This document shows, one piece after another, positions 9,052 to 18,069 of a stretch of 64,000 nucleotides of DNA (the stretch's first letter is position 1; each line of letters begins with the position of its first letter). Where the stretch lies: assembly GCF_000242915.1 (NCBI RefSeq), contig NZ_AFRZ01000001.1, positions 434,001 through 498,000 of the forward strand, given 5' to 3'. Source of the stretch: Sulfurimonas gotlandica GD1 (GTDB lineage: Bacteria > Campylobacterota > Campylobacteria > Campylobacterales > Sulfurimonadaceae). The notes beneath the pieces are model-generated. The model was not told where the DNA came from. It did no database searches and saw only the letters and a list, made by a program, of their open reading frames with translations. The position numbers and the translations under genes were made by a program.

Positions 9052-10142
9052 TGAATACTCAAGCACTTTTAGAGACTTACATTGATAACATCATTCAGAT
9101 AATGACGCCCTACGGCACTGGCACAGGTTTTATTATTGATGATTTGATTATTACAAACTCGCATGTTGTCAGCGGACTAAAAGAAGTCGTAATCAGCTCT
9201 AAACAGGTTAAAAGAGTTATTGCTCAAGTTGTCTATGACGATCCTGATTATGATTTGGCATTTATAAAAACAGTGTTTAAAGCACCGAAGAATCCGCTAA
9301 AACTATCCACAACACCGGTGAACAACGGTGATATTACTGTTGCAATAGGACATCCTTACGGATTAAACTACACAGCAACAGAAGGTATTGTCTCAAAGGC
9401 TTCAAGACTTTATGAAGATTTGGAATACATTCAAATAGATGCAGCCATCAACCCTGGAAACAGTGGTGGACCACTTCTAAATATTCATGGAGAAGTTACA
9501 GGAGTAAATACCTTCATCATACAAAATGCAAACAACTTAGGCTTTGCTCTTCCCTACTTCTATGTCCAAGAGAGCCTTAAAAACTTCAAAGATGTAGATG
9601 CCGCAAACATCATCAAATGCCCTTCATGTAAAAATCTAATTCATGAAAAAGATATAAAAAATGACTACTGTTCAGAGTGTGGAACTAAACTAGAAGTCGC
9701 CTACCAAAGAAGAACTGGTTACAACCCAACTGGATCCACAAAACTTCTAGAAGAGATACTTACTTCTCTTGATGTAAACGTCACTCTTGCAAGACGCTCA
9801 CAAGCTTCTTGGAGAGTAGACCATGGCAGCGCAAGAATAGAGATTAACTATTATGAAAATGGAATTATAATAGGTGATTCAAAACTATGCAGAATCCCAA
9901 AAGAAAATATAGGTGCCATTTATGACTATATGCTAAGTGAAAATGAAAAGCTCACTTACCTGCAGTTTTCCATAAATGAAAACAGCATCTATCTCTCTTA
10001 TCTGATTGTTGATTCTTCATTGACACTAAAAGAGGGTAAGATAGCGCTAGAGAGACTCTTTAAACTATCAGACAAATACGATGAAATCCTAATTAACAAA
10101 TTTAAAGCCATAAAACTAAAACGAGACGAGGAAGATGAATAA
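9051..10142 (+). CDS. Cytosolic trypsin-like serine protease with zinc ribbon and YbjN-like C-terminal domain
   Basis: This is an HtrA-fold serine protease with catalytic triad H38 (TNSHVV), D68 (DYDLAFI) and S138 (NPGNSGGP) in residues 10-180. A CPSC/CSEC zinc ribbon (C190, C193, C207, C210) follows instead of a PDZ domain, then a YbjN-like domain (about 230-350). No signal peptide is visible, so unlike DegP/HtrA it should act in the cytoplasm. The GTG start at 9051 follows AGGAG and overlaps the upstream stop; its own stop overlaps the next ATG (TAATG). Co-expression with an oligopeptidase suggests a proteolysis or peptide-turnover unit, which is inference. Confidence 0.85.
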   Translation: MNTQALLETYIDNIIQIMTPYGTGTGFIIDDLIITNSHVVSGLKEVVISSKQVKRVIAQVVYDDPDYDLAFIKTVFKAPKNPLKLSTTPVNNGDITVAIGHPYGLNYTATEGIVSKASRLYEDLEYIQIDAAINPGNSGGPLLNIHGEVTGVNTFIIQNANNLGFALPYFYVQESLKNFKDVDAANIIKCPSCKNLIHEKDIKNDYCSECGTKLEVAYQRRTGYNPTGSTKLLEEILTSLDVNVTLARRSQASWRVDHGSARIEINYYENGIIIGDSKLCRIPKENIGAIYDYMLSENEKLTYLQFSINENSIYLSYLIVDSSLTLKEGKIALERLFKLSDKYDEILINKFKAIKLKRDEEDE

Positions 10143-12091
10143 TGCGTAAATTTTTAGAGTTCAGTGTTGATCTGGACAACTTTATAAATGATTTAAATGA
10201 AAAGCTAAAATCAAACAATGAAAAAATAGAAGAGCTTTTAAAAACAGAAAATAAGACTTATGCCAATTTTGTAAAACCACTACAGATGCTAGAGGAATAT
10301 TTGGAGCAGTTCTTTACTCCACTATCGCATCTTAACTCTGTGATGAATTCTGATGAGACGCAAAAGATATACGCAGATTCTTTGCCTCTTATAACAGAGT
10401 ACTCTACAAAAATATCCCAAAATATAGATATTTACAATGCTTATAAAGAGATACAACAAAAAGAAAAAGAGTCTCTAAATTTCGAACAAGAAAGAGTTGT
10501 AGAGCTAAATATACTGCACTTTGAACTTAGCGGTGCTCACCTAGATGCTGCATCAAAAGAGAGACTTCAGGAAATAAACATAAAAAAGAGTGAACTTTCA
10601 AACAACTTCTCTCAAAATATCCTGGATGCAACAAATGCTTATGAGTATGTAACTGATAATGAAGATGATGTTGATGGCTTACCAAAGAGTGATATTGAGA
10701 CTGCGAAGTTCGAGCAAGACGGAGTGACAAAGTACAAGTTTACTCTACAGATGCCATCATATATCGCATATATGACATACGGCAAAAATGCACAAATCAG
10801 AGAAGAGCTTTATAAGGCTTATGTGACAAGAGCACCTGAGAATGCACAAATCATAGATGAACTATTAGCACTTAAAAATGAGATGAGTAAGATACTTGGA
10901 TTTAACTCTTATGCTGAGTACTCACTTGCATCTAAAATGGCAAAAGATACACAAAGTGTAGAAGAGTTTTTACAAACTCTAGTTACAAAAGCTAAACACC
11001 AAGCCCAAGAAGAGTTAAAAGAGGTTCAAGAGATGGCTCCAGAGCCTCTACAAAGCTTCGATAGTGCATACTACAGTGAGATACTCAAAAAAGCAAAATA
11101 TGATATTGATGAAGAGTTATACCGTCCATACTTTGAGCAAACAAGTGTAGTAAAGGGTATGTTTGAATTTTTAAACAAACTTGTTGGCATCAACTTCAAA
11201 AAAGTAGATGAAAAACTTTGGGATGAAAAAGCGACTTCCTATGATGTTTTTATAGGTGATGATTTAAAAGCAAGAATCTACTTTGATCTTGAAGCTAGAA
11301 AAAGTAAAAGCGGTGGAGCGTGGATGCATAACTGGCAAGCTCACTGCAAAGATGAAAATGGCAATACACAACTTGCATCTGCATTTGTAGTTTGTAACTT
11401 TCCAGCATCTAGTGAGACGCAAAAATCTCTTCTTCGTCATGATGATGTTGTAACACTATTTCATGAGATGGGTCATACAATCCACCACATTTTAAGCAGT
11501 GTAGATGAAAATGAAGTTAGTGGTGTAAATGGTGTTGAGTGGGATGCTGTTGAGTTTCCTTCTCAGTTTTTAGAAAACTTTGCCTATGAGCCAAGTGTTT
11601 TAAAACTCTTTGCATCTCATCATGAAACTGGCGAAATTATTCCAGATGAGATGATAGAAAAACTTGTTCGTGCCAAAAACTTCCTCTCAGCTTCTGGGAT
11701 GCTTAGACAGTTAGAGTTTTCTATCTTTGACTTTAAACTTCACACTAAGCTTTACCAAGGTGAAGAAGTTCAAGAGCTTTTAAATGATATAAGAAAAGAG
11801 ACTGCTCTTATTAAGACTCCAGAGTATAACAAGTTTCAAAATGGTTTCTCACACATTTTTGCAGGCGGTTATGCAGCTGGTTACTACAGCTACAAATGGG
11901 CTGAAGTACTTAGTGCAGATGCATTCTTTAGCGTAGTAGATGAAGGAATCTTCGGCTCACAGACTGCTAAAAAATATCTTAGCATAGTTCTTAACGGCGG
12001 TGGAGCGAAAAGTATGGATGACTACTTTAAAGAACTGATGGGAAGAAAGCCTAACCCTGAGAACCTGCTAAGGTTAAACGGCATTAAGTAG
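10142..12091 (+). CDS. M3-family oligopeptidase (oligopeptidase A / thimet-like)
   Basis: This is a zinc metallopeptidase that degrades short peptides in the cytoplasm. The 649-residue protein has the M3 zinc motif HEMGH (about residues 441-445, with IHH following), a downstream glutamate-bearing segment (VEFPSQFLENF) and the C-terminal substrate-binding region GGYAAGYYSYKWAEVLSAD. Length fits the family (about 650-680). There is no signal peptide. It overlaps the upstream protease gene by one base and the downstream gene start by one base (TAGTG), so four genes appear to be one transcript. It might be named prlC by similarity, but the symbol is not certain. Confidence 0.9.
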   Translation: MRKFLEFSVDLDNFINDLNEKLKSNNEKIEELLKTENKTYANFVKPLQMLEEYLEQFFTPLSHLNSVMNSDETQKIYADSLPLITEYSTKISQNIDIYNAYKEIQQKEKESLNFEQERVVELNILHFELSGAHLDAASKERLQEINIKKSELSNNFSQNILDATNAYEYVTDNEDDVDGLPKSDIETAKFEQDGVTKYKFTLQMPSYIAYMTYGKNAQIREELYKAYVTRAPENAQIIDELLALKNEMSKILGFNSYAEYSLASKMAKDTQSVEEFLQTLVTKAKHQAQEELKEVQEMAPEPLQSFDSAYYSEILKKAKYDIDEELYRPYFEQTSVVKGMFEFLNKLVGINFKKVDEKLWDEKATSYDVFIGDDLKARIYFDLEARKSKSGGAWMHNWQAHCKDENGNTQLASAFVVCNFPASSETQKSLLRHDDVVTLFHEMGHTIHHILSSVDENEVSGVNGVEWDAVEFPSQFLENFAYEPSVLKLFASHHETGEIIPDEMIEKLVRAKNFLSASGMLRQLEFSIFDFKLHTKLYQGEEVQELLNDIRKETALIKTPEYNKFQNGFSHIFAGGYAAGYYSYKWAEVLSADAFFSVVDEGIFGSQTAKKYLSIVLNGGGAKSMDDYFKELMGRKPNPENLLRLNGIK

Positions 12092-13101
12092 TGAAGTCTC
12101 TTCTACTACTCTTTGTTTTTTTAACTTCACTCTTTGGAGATAAGATTTTGACAATAGCAACTTACAATGTAGAAAACCTCTTTGACTTAGAAAAAAAAGG
12201 CTATAAGTACAAAGAGTACGAGCCAAACACAAAGTCAAACTGGAATCAAAAGACATATAAAATCAAACTTCAAAACATTGCCAGAGTCATTAAAGACATA
12301 GATGCTGACATCATTGCTCTTCAAGAGATTCACTCACTTCAAGCATTGAAAGATTTGAGATTTACTCTAAAGCAAAATGGTCTTTACTATCAATACTACT
12401 CAATAGCAGATAAAAAACATACAGCCATAAAAGTAGCTATATTAAGCAAACTGCCATTTACATACTCAAAAGAACTATCTGTTACCTCAACATATAAATA
12501 TAGAAATATTTTAGAGACAAAGTTAAAAATATATGGAAACGACTTGTATATGTTTGTAAACCACTGGAAAGCTAAATCTGGTCCTGAGAGTATGAGAATA
12601 ACATCTGCAAAGAGTCTCAGAAATAGAATATCTGAAATAGGCTATGACGAGAATATAGTGCTGCTTGGAGATTTTAACTCTGACTATGAAGAGCATATAA
12701 AGTTCAAAAAGAACAGAAAACTTAACGACACTAATGGAAAAACTGGAATCAACCATGTTTTAAGAACTATAAAACAGAATCAGAAAGCTTCAAATACAAA
12801 GTATGAAAAAGAAAACTTATATAATCTCTGGTATGACACAGATGCACCTAATAGATACTCATATATCTTTAGAGGTGAAAAAGAAGCTCTTGATAACATC
12901 ATAGTCTCTCAGCCACTTCTAGATAAAAAAGGCATCTCTTACATAAATGACTCTATAACTAATCTGGATAAAGAATATCTATTTAAAAAGAAGCAGATTT
13001 ACAGATGGCAAGTCTCAAAGGAAAGAGTCCCTAAACACAAAGGAGCAGGCTATTCTGACCATCTTCCAGTTATTGCCAAGTTTATGCTAAACACCAATTA
13101 A
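12091..13101 (+). CDS. Exported endonuclease/exonuclease/phosphatase-family protein
   Basis: The 336-residue product begins with a signal peptide (LLLLFVFLTSLFG), then the EEP fold: TYNVENLFD, the metal-binding glutamate in IIALQEIHS, VNHWKAKSGP, LGDFNSDY and the catalytic-histidine end YSDHLPV. The family includes DNases, sphingomyelinases and phosphatases, so the substrate cannot be named; export suggests periplasmic or extracellular DNA/phosphoester hydrolysis. The GTG at 12091 overlaps the stop of the oligopeptidase gene. The 3' end overlaps the convergent ung gene by 20 bases. Confidence 0.85.
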   Translation: MKSLLLLFVFLTSLFGDKILTIATYNVENLFDLEKKGYKYKEYEPNTKSNWNQKTYKIKLQNIARVIKDIDADIIALQEIHSLQALKDLRFTLKQNGLYYQYYSIADKKHTAIKVAILSKLPFTYSKELSVTSTYKYRNILETKLKIYGNDLYMFVNHWKAKSGPESMRITSAKSLRNRISEIGYDENIVLLGDFNSDYEEHIKFKKNRKLNDTNGKTGINHVLRTIKQNQKASNTKYEKENLYNLWYDTDAPNRYSYIFRGEKEALDNIIVSQPLLDKKGISYINDSITNLDKEYLFKKKQIYRWQVSKERVPKHKGAGYSDHLPVIAKFMLNTN

Positions 13102-13747
13102 TCTCTTTTTTACCGTGAGCTTTTAAGTACTCATTTGATTTTGAGAATGGTTTTGAACCGAAAAAACCTCTGTATGAAGACAGAGGTGAAGGGTGTGGAG
13201 CCTTTAAAACAAGATGAGTAGATGCATCTATCAGGTTCTCTTTTTTCTGAGACGGTCCACCCCAAAGAATAAAAACAATATTTTCATATTCAGATGAGAG
13301 TTTTTTTATAACGAAATCACTAAATTTTTCCCAACCTCTGCCCTTATGAGAGTTTGCCTTTGCCTGCTCTACCGTTAAAACACTGTTTATAAGTAAAACA
13401 CCCTGCTCTGCCCAGGAAGTCAAGTTCCCAGATGCAGGTTTTTTGCAGCCCTCATCATCAACTAACTCTTTAAATATATTTATAAGTGAAGGCGGTATCT
13501 TACACTCGTCACAAACAGAAAAAGCCAGGCCATTTGCCTGTCTCTCTCCATGATATGGATCTTGACCAAGAATTACAACTTTCACTTGCTCTGGGGTAAC
13601 TAAGTTAAAAGCCCTAAAGATGTTTTCATATTCAGGAAAGATTGTTACTGCTTTGTACTCTGCTTCTACAAACTCTTGAAGTTTTATAAAATACTCTTTT
13701 TGCATTTCAGATGCAAAAAGAGCTGACCACTCATTGTTTAAAATCAT
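13082..13747 (-). CDS. ung: Uracil-DNA glycosylase
   Basis: It removes uracil from DNA as the first step of base excision repair. The 221-residue family 1 enzyme shows the water-activating motif GQDPYHG, the uracil-binding stretch LLINSVLTVE, and the HPSPLS minor-groove loop with catalytic histidine. Length is normal for bacterial Ung. It converges on, and slightly overlaps, the exported nuclease-like gene. It begins next to the long AT-rich region at 13.75-14.07 kb and so is divergent from the chemoreceptor gene. Confidence 0.95.
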   Translation of the reverse strand: MILNNEWSALFASEMQKEYFIKLQEFVEAEYKAVTIFPEYENIFRAFNLVTPEQVKVVILGQDPYHGERQANGLAFSVCDECKIPPSLINIFKELVDDEGCKKPASGNLTSWAEQGVLLINSVLTVEQAKANSHKGRGWEKFSDFVIKKLSSEYENIVFILWGGPSQKKENLIDASTHLVLKAPHPSPLSSYRGFFGSKPFSKSNEYLKAHGKKEINWCLA

Positions 13748-13911
13748 TATGACCCCCTACCTTTTACAGTATATCAAGCTTTTGAGATACTAATGTGATG
13801 TTTTTTTATATTATATTAACTTATCTTCTATATTTTTATAATAATAGCAATTTCTTATATTAAATTTATATAAAATATTATCTTTTAATAAAATATTAAT
13901 TTTACTTTAAT

Positions 13912-13917
13912 TATACT
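13912..13917 (+). promoter_or_regulatory. -10 box candidate in front of the riboswitch
   Basis: TATACT lies about 10 bases upstream of the predicted first paired base of the aptamer, so transcription would start near 13924. The rest of the 325-base gap (13748-13910) is extremely AT-rich and shows no gene or clear structure. Confidence 0.4.
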
Positions 13918-13920
13918 CTC

Positions 13921-14011
13921 TGTTATTGTATTTAGCCAAACTTATTGCGAAATAAGGACGGAAAGCTGTGAGTCTTAAATTTTGTGTAAAATTGAAGATT
14001 GTCTAGTTGCA
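13921..14011 (+). promoter_or_regulatory. Candidate c-di-GMP-I (GEMM-I) riboswitch upstream of the NIT chemoreceptor
   Basis: The core matches the GEMM-I aptamer by eye. CC (13936-13937), an AAA internal loop and CTTATT (13941-13946) lead to a GCGA tetraloop, then AATAAG, the conserved GAC (13957-13959), GG (13960-13961), AAA and GC. The flanking pair is CC/GG where the Vibrio Vc2 aptamer has GC/GC, a compensatory change. G13935 aligns with ligand-contacting G20 and A13962 with intercalating A47. A second hairpin (13973-13976 with 13995-13998, and AATTTT/AAAATT) fits the receptor arm. P1 (13921-13928 with 14004-14011) is weak and rich in GU pairs. A T8 run at 14031-14038 follows, but I see no strong terminator stem. 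Confidence 0.65.
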
Positions 14012-14072
14012 CTTCTTTCATCTGCGCTCCTTTTTTTTAATCAGAATATGGCTCTAAACTAAAGGATGTAAA

Positions 14073-16307
14073 ATGTTAAACAACATGACAATAAGAGGAA
14101 AACTAATTTTCCTGAGTATTGTAGTTCTCTCCGTAATCATAGCTTTTTCCGTAAGATCTTCTTATTCTACTTGGAATGATCACAAAAATATTAAAGATAC
14201 AGCTTCATTAATAGAACTATCTGTAAAGATGAGTGCCGTTTTACATGAACTACAAAAAGAACGGGGTGCGAGTGCCGGTTTTTTAGGTTCTAAAGGAACT
14301 AAGTTTGTAGATATACTTCCAAAGCAGCATAGCTCCACAGATGTTAAAATAAAAGAACTTAGAGCTTATATTAGTGAAAACGCTTCAAATTATACTAATA
14401 TAGTAACTAAAGAGATAGATTTAGACTCTGTACCTGCAATAAGAACAAAGGTAAAATCTCAAACTACTGAGGTTAAAGACGCAGTTAAATTCTATACATC
14501 TTTAAATAAAAAAATCATAGATACTATCTCTGAGTTTTCTACAGTTCCAGAAAATGCCGAGCTAAGAACAAACTTCAACAGTTTTGTAGTTTTTATCAGT
14601 TCAAAAGAGCGTGCCGGAATTGAGCGTGCAGTTTTATCTGGTGTATTTGCGAAAAATGCCTTTACAAGAGCTACAGCTGCAAAATTTGCTTCTCTTGTAT
14701 CTGAACAAAATGCATTTACAAACCTCTTTATGCATACAGCAAACAGTGCTATGCAAGAAGCATATAAAAAAACAAAATCAGATAGCTCATTTGCAGAGGT
14801 TGAGAAGTTTAGAGAAATTGCCTCTTCAAATGAGAACTCTTTTGGTGTAGATGCCACTGTATGGTTCCAAACAATAACTAAAAAAATCAACAAATTAAAA
14901 GAGTTTGAAGACACATTAGCCAAGCATACTTTGGATACGACCGCTTCAATGGTTTCTTCATCATTTATGCTACTTCTTTTTGTATCTATAACTTCAACAC
15001 TAGTTGTATTATTTGTTATGTACCTTACAAGAGATGTATCAAACGGTATATCAAACTCCATAAACAGAGTTAAAAAAATCATTGGGCAGATAACAACAGA
15101 AGGTGACTTGTCTATTGATGTAGACAGAAGAGAAATTGTTCGCAATGAAATGGATGAAATTACGCATCTGCTTGCTACACTAGTGGACCTCATTAGAGAT
15201 TTAACACAAAGAATAAATACATCTGTTCATAGAGCTTCACAAGGAGATTTTACTTTTGATCTTAATACTGATGGATTACATGGAGATTTTGCTGAAGCAA
15301 TTCGCAATGTAAAAGATGGAATTTGTGCAATGAAAGAAGCACATGAAAAACAAAAAACTATCAACTTTAACTCAAATGTCAGATCGGTTGGAAGTATAGG
15401 TGACGGACTTGGTCTTATTCAAGGTGAGATGTCAAATGTGATAAGTGAGCTCGGTGAAGTTCAAATCACAACAAAACATACAGCTCAAACTTCAAATGAC
15501 TCAATGAGTGCAGTAGAAAATATTTTACAAAAATTACAAATACTTATTGAGCAGATAAGCGATAGTAACACTTCTATCGAAGGTCTTAATGATAAAACAA
15601 ATGAGATTACTTCTGTTGTTGACCTTATTAAAGATATTGCTGAACAGACAAATCTGCTTGCTTTAAATGCAGCTATTGAAGCAGCAAGAGCCGGTGAGCA
15701 TGGACGAGGATTCGCTGTTGTTGCAGATGAAGTTCGTAAACTTGCAGAGAGAACTCAAAAAGCAACTAGTGAAATAACGATATCGATTAACTCTATGAAA
15801 CAAGAAGCTAGTGTTATCTTAGATAAATCAGAGACTATGACTTCTTTAGCAGATGAAGCTTCTACTTCAGTAGACAATTTTAACACTGTGATGAGTGAGT
15901 TAAATACAGAAGCAACTGGAATGGCTAAAATTATAAATGATATGGAAAACAAAGTATTTATAGTTTTAGCTAAAATTGACCATATTATATATAAAGCAAA
16001 TGCTTATGACGCTATTGTAGCGGCTGACAAAAGCAGATCATTTGGCTCACATACAGCGTGTAGACTAGGTAAATGGTATGAAGGCTCTGGTAAAGAGCGT
16101 TTTGGAGATACAGAAGCTTACAGGTTAGCTCTCTCGCCACATAAAACAGTTCACGATAGTGTTCATAACTGTATTGTTTATTTTGAGAATGAAGACAAAA
16201 GAATAGAAAATGAAGGGCATATTGTACAAAACTTAAAAACGATGGAAGAAAATAGTGACAAACTATTTGTTCTTTTAAATGAGATGCTTGTTCAGTATCA
16301 TAACTAA
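14073..16307 (+). CDS. Methyl-accepting chemotaxis protein with NIT sensor and C-terminal CZB domain
   Basis: This 744-residue chemoreceptor runs: membrane helix (about 10-27); periplasmic NIT (nitrate/nitrite-sensing) domain with its [18 protein letters not shown] motif (58-75); second helix near 295-320; HAMP; signalling domain with hairpin [20 protein letters not shown]; and a C-terminal CZB zinc-binding domain with CRLGKWYEG and the PHKTVH histidines. It likely biases swimming toward or away from nitrate/nitrite, with zinc or redox input at the CheA-facing end. It lies behind a candidate c-di-GMP riboswitch, so second messenger level may set receptor amount. RBS AAAGGA precedes the ATG. 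A perfect palindrome terminates it. Confidence 0.92.
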   Translation: MLNNMTIRGKLIFLSIVVLSVIIAFSVRSSYSTWNDHKNIKDTASLIELSVKMSAVLHELQKERGASAGFLGSKGTKFVDILPKQHSSTDVKIKELRAYISENASNYTNIVTKEIDLDSVPAIRTKVKSQTTEVKDAVKFYTSLNKKIIDTISEFSTVPENAELRTNFNSFVVFISSKERAGIERAVLSGVFAKNAFTRATAAKFASLVSEQNAFTNLFMHTANSAMQEAYKKTKSDSSFAEVEKFREIASSNENSFGVDATVWFQTITKKINKLKEFEDTLAKHTLDTTASMVSSSFMLLLFVSITSTLVVLFVMYLTRDVSNGISNSINRVKKIIGQITTEGDLSIDVDRREIVRNEMDEITHLLATLVDLIRDLTQRINTSVHRASQGDFTFDLNTDGLHGDFAEAIRNVKDGICAMKEAHEKQKTINFNSNVRSVGSIGDGLGLIQGEMSNVISELGEVQITTKHTAQTSNDSMSAVENILQKLQILIEQISDSNTSIEGLNDKTNEITSVVDLIKDIAEQTNLLALNAAIEAARAGEHGRGFAVVADEVRKLAERTQKATSEITISINSMKQEASVILDKSETMTSLADEASTSVDNFNTVMSELNTEATGMAKIINDMENKVFIVLAKIDHIIYKANAYDAIVAADKSRSFGSHTACRLGKWYEGSGKERFGDTEAYRLALSPHKTVHDSVHNCIVYFENEDKRIENEGHIVQNLKTMEENSDKLFVLLNEMLVQYHN

Positions 16308-16315
16308 GACTCCAG

Positions 16316-16350
16316 AGAACTTCTTTATGACTAAGTCATAAAGAAGTTCT
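16316..16350. terminator. Bidirectional intrinsic terminator
   Basis: AGAACTTCTTTATGACT (16316-16332) is repeated as a perfect 17-bp inverted arm at 16334-16350 with a one-base centre. It lies exactly between two convergent genes. T-rich flanks are weak on the plus side, but the stem is unusually long for this genome. Confidence 0.7.
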
Positions 16351-16356
16351 GAGATA

Positions 16357-16656
16357 TTACTCTTGAGAGAGTTCTAAGATTATCTCTCTTAGTTCATCTT
16401 TGTCAAAAAAGATATTTAAAGACAACTCACCATTAAACCTCTGTAACATCTCACTCTTTTTAGCAAGTCTTGAATCAGTATCATTTTTAAGAGGTTCCAG
16501 AGCGTCTTGGAGCTCTTTTTTATAGCCATTAACGATGTCTGCTCTCTTTTCTTCTTTACTCTGAACTATCTCAACGACATTACTACGCATAGTCATTATC
16601 ACTATAATTATAAAAATCACTATACCGACTGCAGAATAAATTATTTCACTATCCAC
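16357..16656 (-). CDS. Small membrane-anchored protein, unknown
   Basis: This is a 99-residue protein of no family I recognise. An N-terminal membrane helix (about 7-23, rich in I and V) is followed by a charged, helical cytoplasmic or periplasmic tail containing KKELQDALEPLKNDTDSRLAKKSEML, probably a coiled coil. It is convergent with the NIT chemoreceptor and separated from it by a palindromic terminator. The open frame, clean N-terminal helix and terminator placement support a real gene; the role is unknown. Confidence 0.65.
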   Translation of the reverse strand: MDSEIIYSAVGIVIFIIIVIMTMRSNVVEIVQSKEEKRADIVNGYKKELQDALEPLKNDTDSRLAKKSEMLQRFNGELSLNIFFDKDELREIILELSQE

Positions 16657-16828
16657 TACAAACCTTTAACACAAATATTAATCTAAATTTATCACAAGTA
16701 TATCAAAGTTTAACACTATTATGATGGCTTTTTGGGTATCATCTAAAATATTTTTTGACAAAATGAAATATATTTTAAAATACTAAAAAAAATATGTAAC
16801 AATATAACAAATTTAAAAGGAATAATAT

Positions 16829-16993
16829 ATGTCTCATTTAAACCACTCTGAAACAGATACGTACACATATAACGATGCTCAAGTAAAAATCATCACTGTA
16901 TTCACAGAAGATGGAAAATCAACTGCCTTGGTTGAAGATGAAAACGGTGAACTATTTGAAGTTGCAAAAGATTCTCTAAGAGAAAGTGTTTAG
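16829..16993 (+). CDS. Small 54-residue protein, unknown
   Basis: ATG at 16829 follows AAAAGG with normal spacing, and the frame stops at TAG 16991-16993. The product (beginning MSHLNHSETDTY) is acidic, with a predicted strand-rich middle KIITVFTEDGKSTALVEDE. There is no membrane helix or known motif. The ribosome-binding site and the bias toward ordinary codons support translation, but no homologue could be checked. It stands alone between a divergent small membrane protein gene and the HD-GYP gene. Confidence 0.55.
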   Translation: MSHLNHSETDTYTYNDAQVKIITVFTEDGKSTALVEDENGELFEVAKDSLRESV

Positions 16994-17112
16994 TTAAATA
17001 TAAAAATCTTTTAAAAACTCTATATAAATGCTGCCGCTAAACACGGCATCAGAGACATAAAACTCACTACTTACTCACTAGTCTATACTATAATCATCAA
17101 ATATCTATATAA

Positions 17113-18060
17113 GTGAATATAATAATGAAATCAACAAAATATCTTGCTATTGATAAAAACATTATTACCAAAGGTATTAGTTTAGATTTTAGTATATTCA
17201 CACTCTCTTCAGATAAACAGATGAACTGTTTTAAAGAGAATGGTGTCTGCTTCACAAGTAACGATAAAGTTATTATTGATTCTATAAATGTTTTATATGT
17301 AGAAGAGCAACAACATGAAGAGTATAAAAAGTTTTACCAGACTTTTTTAAATACTCAAGATGAGCTAAAAAACATTAAACTGGATAATAAGCCATCTGTT
17401 ATATATGAACACGCTTCAAACGTTCTTAACGACCTTTTTAGTAATCCTGAAACACTAAGTAATTATGACTCCTCAAAGGAAGTTGTAAATGAGATGATAG
17501 AGACTATTTTAAGTGATAATTTTACTATCAAATCTCTAATGGATATTGCGACACATGATTACTACACACATACTCACTCCATAAACGTCTCCATTTACGC
17601 ACTAAGCTTAGGCTCATATATGGGGATGCAACCTGAGACACTATCAGAACTTGGAGAATCAGCTCTCTTACATGATTTGGGTAAAAGTAAAATAGACTCT
17701 GCGATAATAACTAAAAATGGGGCACTTACAGACAGAGAGTTTCATGAGATTAAAAAACACCCTGAATTAGGTTATAGATTAGGACTAAAATTAGGTATTA
17801 AAAACAATAATGTACTAGACGGTATAAGACATCACCATGAAAAAATGGATGGCACTGGCTACCCATCTAAACTCAAAGGTACACAAATACCACTATTTGC
17901 ACGTATTATTGGCGTCTGTGATATCTTTGACGCACTAACAAGCAGAAGAACCTACAAAGAAGCTATGACAACATTTGACGCTATAAAACTTATGAAGTTA
18001 AAAATGAATAATCATGTTGATGTTAAACTTCTAGATAAGATGATAAGGATGTTTCAGTAA
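17113..18060 (+). CDS. HD-GYP domain protein (probable c-di-GMP phosphodiesterase)
   Basis: The 315-residue protein has an unrecognised N-terminal region (about 1-120) and a C-terminal HD-GYP domain: HTHSINVS, the HD pair in LLHDLGKSK, KKHPELGYRL, HHEKMDGTGYP and the end motif DIFDALTSRRTYK. HD-GYP enzymes hydrolyse c-di-GMP to pGpG or GMP. No membrane helix is seen. The start is uncertain: GTG at 17113 or ATG at 17125, neither with a clear ribosome-binding site. It is followed by a terminator and converges with another HD-GYP gene, in a region crowded with c-di-GMP genes. Confidence 0.88.
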   Translation: MNIIMKSTKYLAIDKNIITKGISLDFSIFTLSSDKQMNCFKENGVCFTSNDKVIIDSINVLYVEEQQHEEYKKFYQTFLNTQDELKNIKLDNKPSVIYEHASNVLNDLFSNPETLSNYDSSKEVVNEMIETILSDNFTIKSLMDIATHDYYTHTHSINVSIYALSLGSYMGMQPETLSELGESALLHDLGKSKIDSAIITKNGALTDREFHEIKKHPELGYRLGLKLGIKNNNVLDGIRHHHEKMDGTGYPSKLKGTQIPLFARIIGVCDIFDALTSRRTYKEAMTTFDAIKLMKLKMNNHVDVKLLDKMIRMFQ

Positions 18061-18069
18061 CATCCTTTT
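18045..18069 (+). terminator. Intrinsic terminator overlapping the HD-GYP stop codon
   Basis: AAGGATGTT (18045-18053), loop TCAGT and AACATCCTT (18059-18067) run into a TTTT tract. The stop codon TAA (18058-18060) spans the loop and the start of the second arm. On the minus strand it could also slow read-through from the convergent gene. Confidence 0.65.

Noticed and set aside
13921-14011. cAG (3',3'-cGAMP)-selective variant of GEMM-I
   Set aside because: A first alignment by the AGC/GCT stem put A at the specificity position. Aligning from the tetraloop hairpin with the CC/GG pair gives G13935 at Vc2 position 20, the c-di-GMP form. The alignment is by eye, so testing both ligands is still sensible.
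14031-14038. T8 run as an intrinsic terminator of the riboswitch
   Set aside because: No upstream arm pairs well with TGCGCTCC; the best partner is the aptamer core itself across a very large loop with mismatches.
14492-15193. Long antisense open frames within the chemoreceptor and acs genes (e.g. 14492-15193 minus, 27539-27853 plus)
   Set aside because: They lie wholly opposite well-supported genes, have no ribosome-binding sites or recognisable domains, and mirror the codon pattern of the sense strand.
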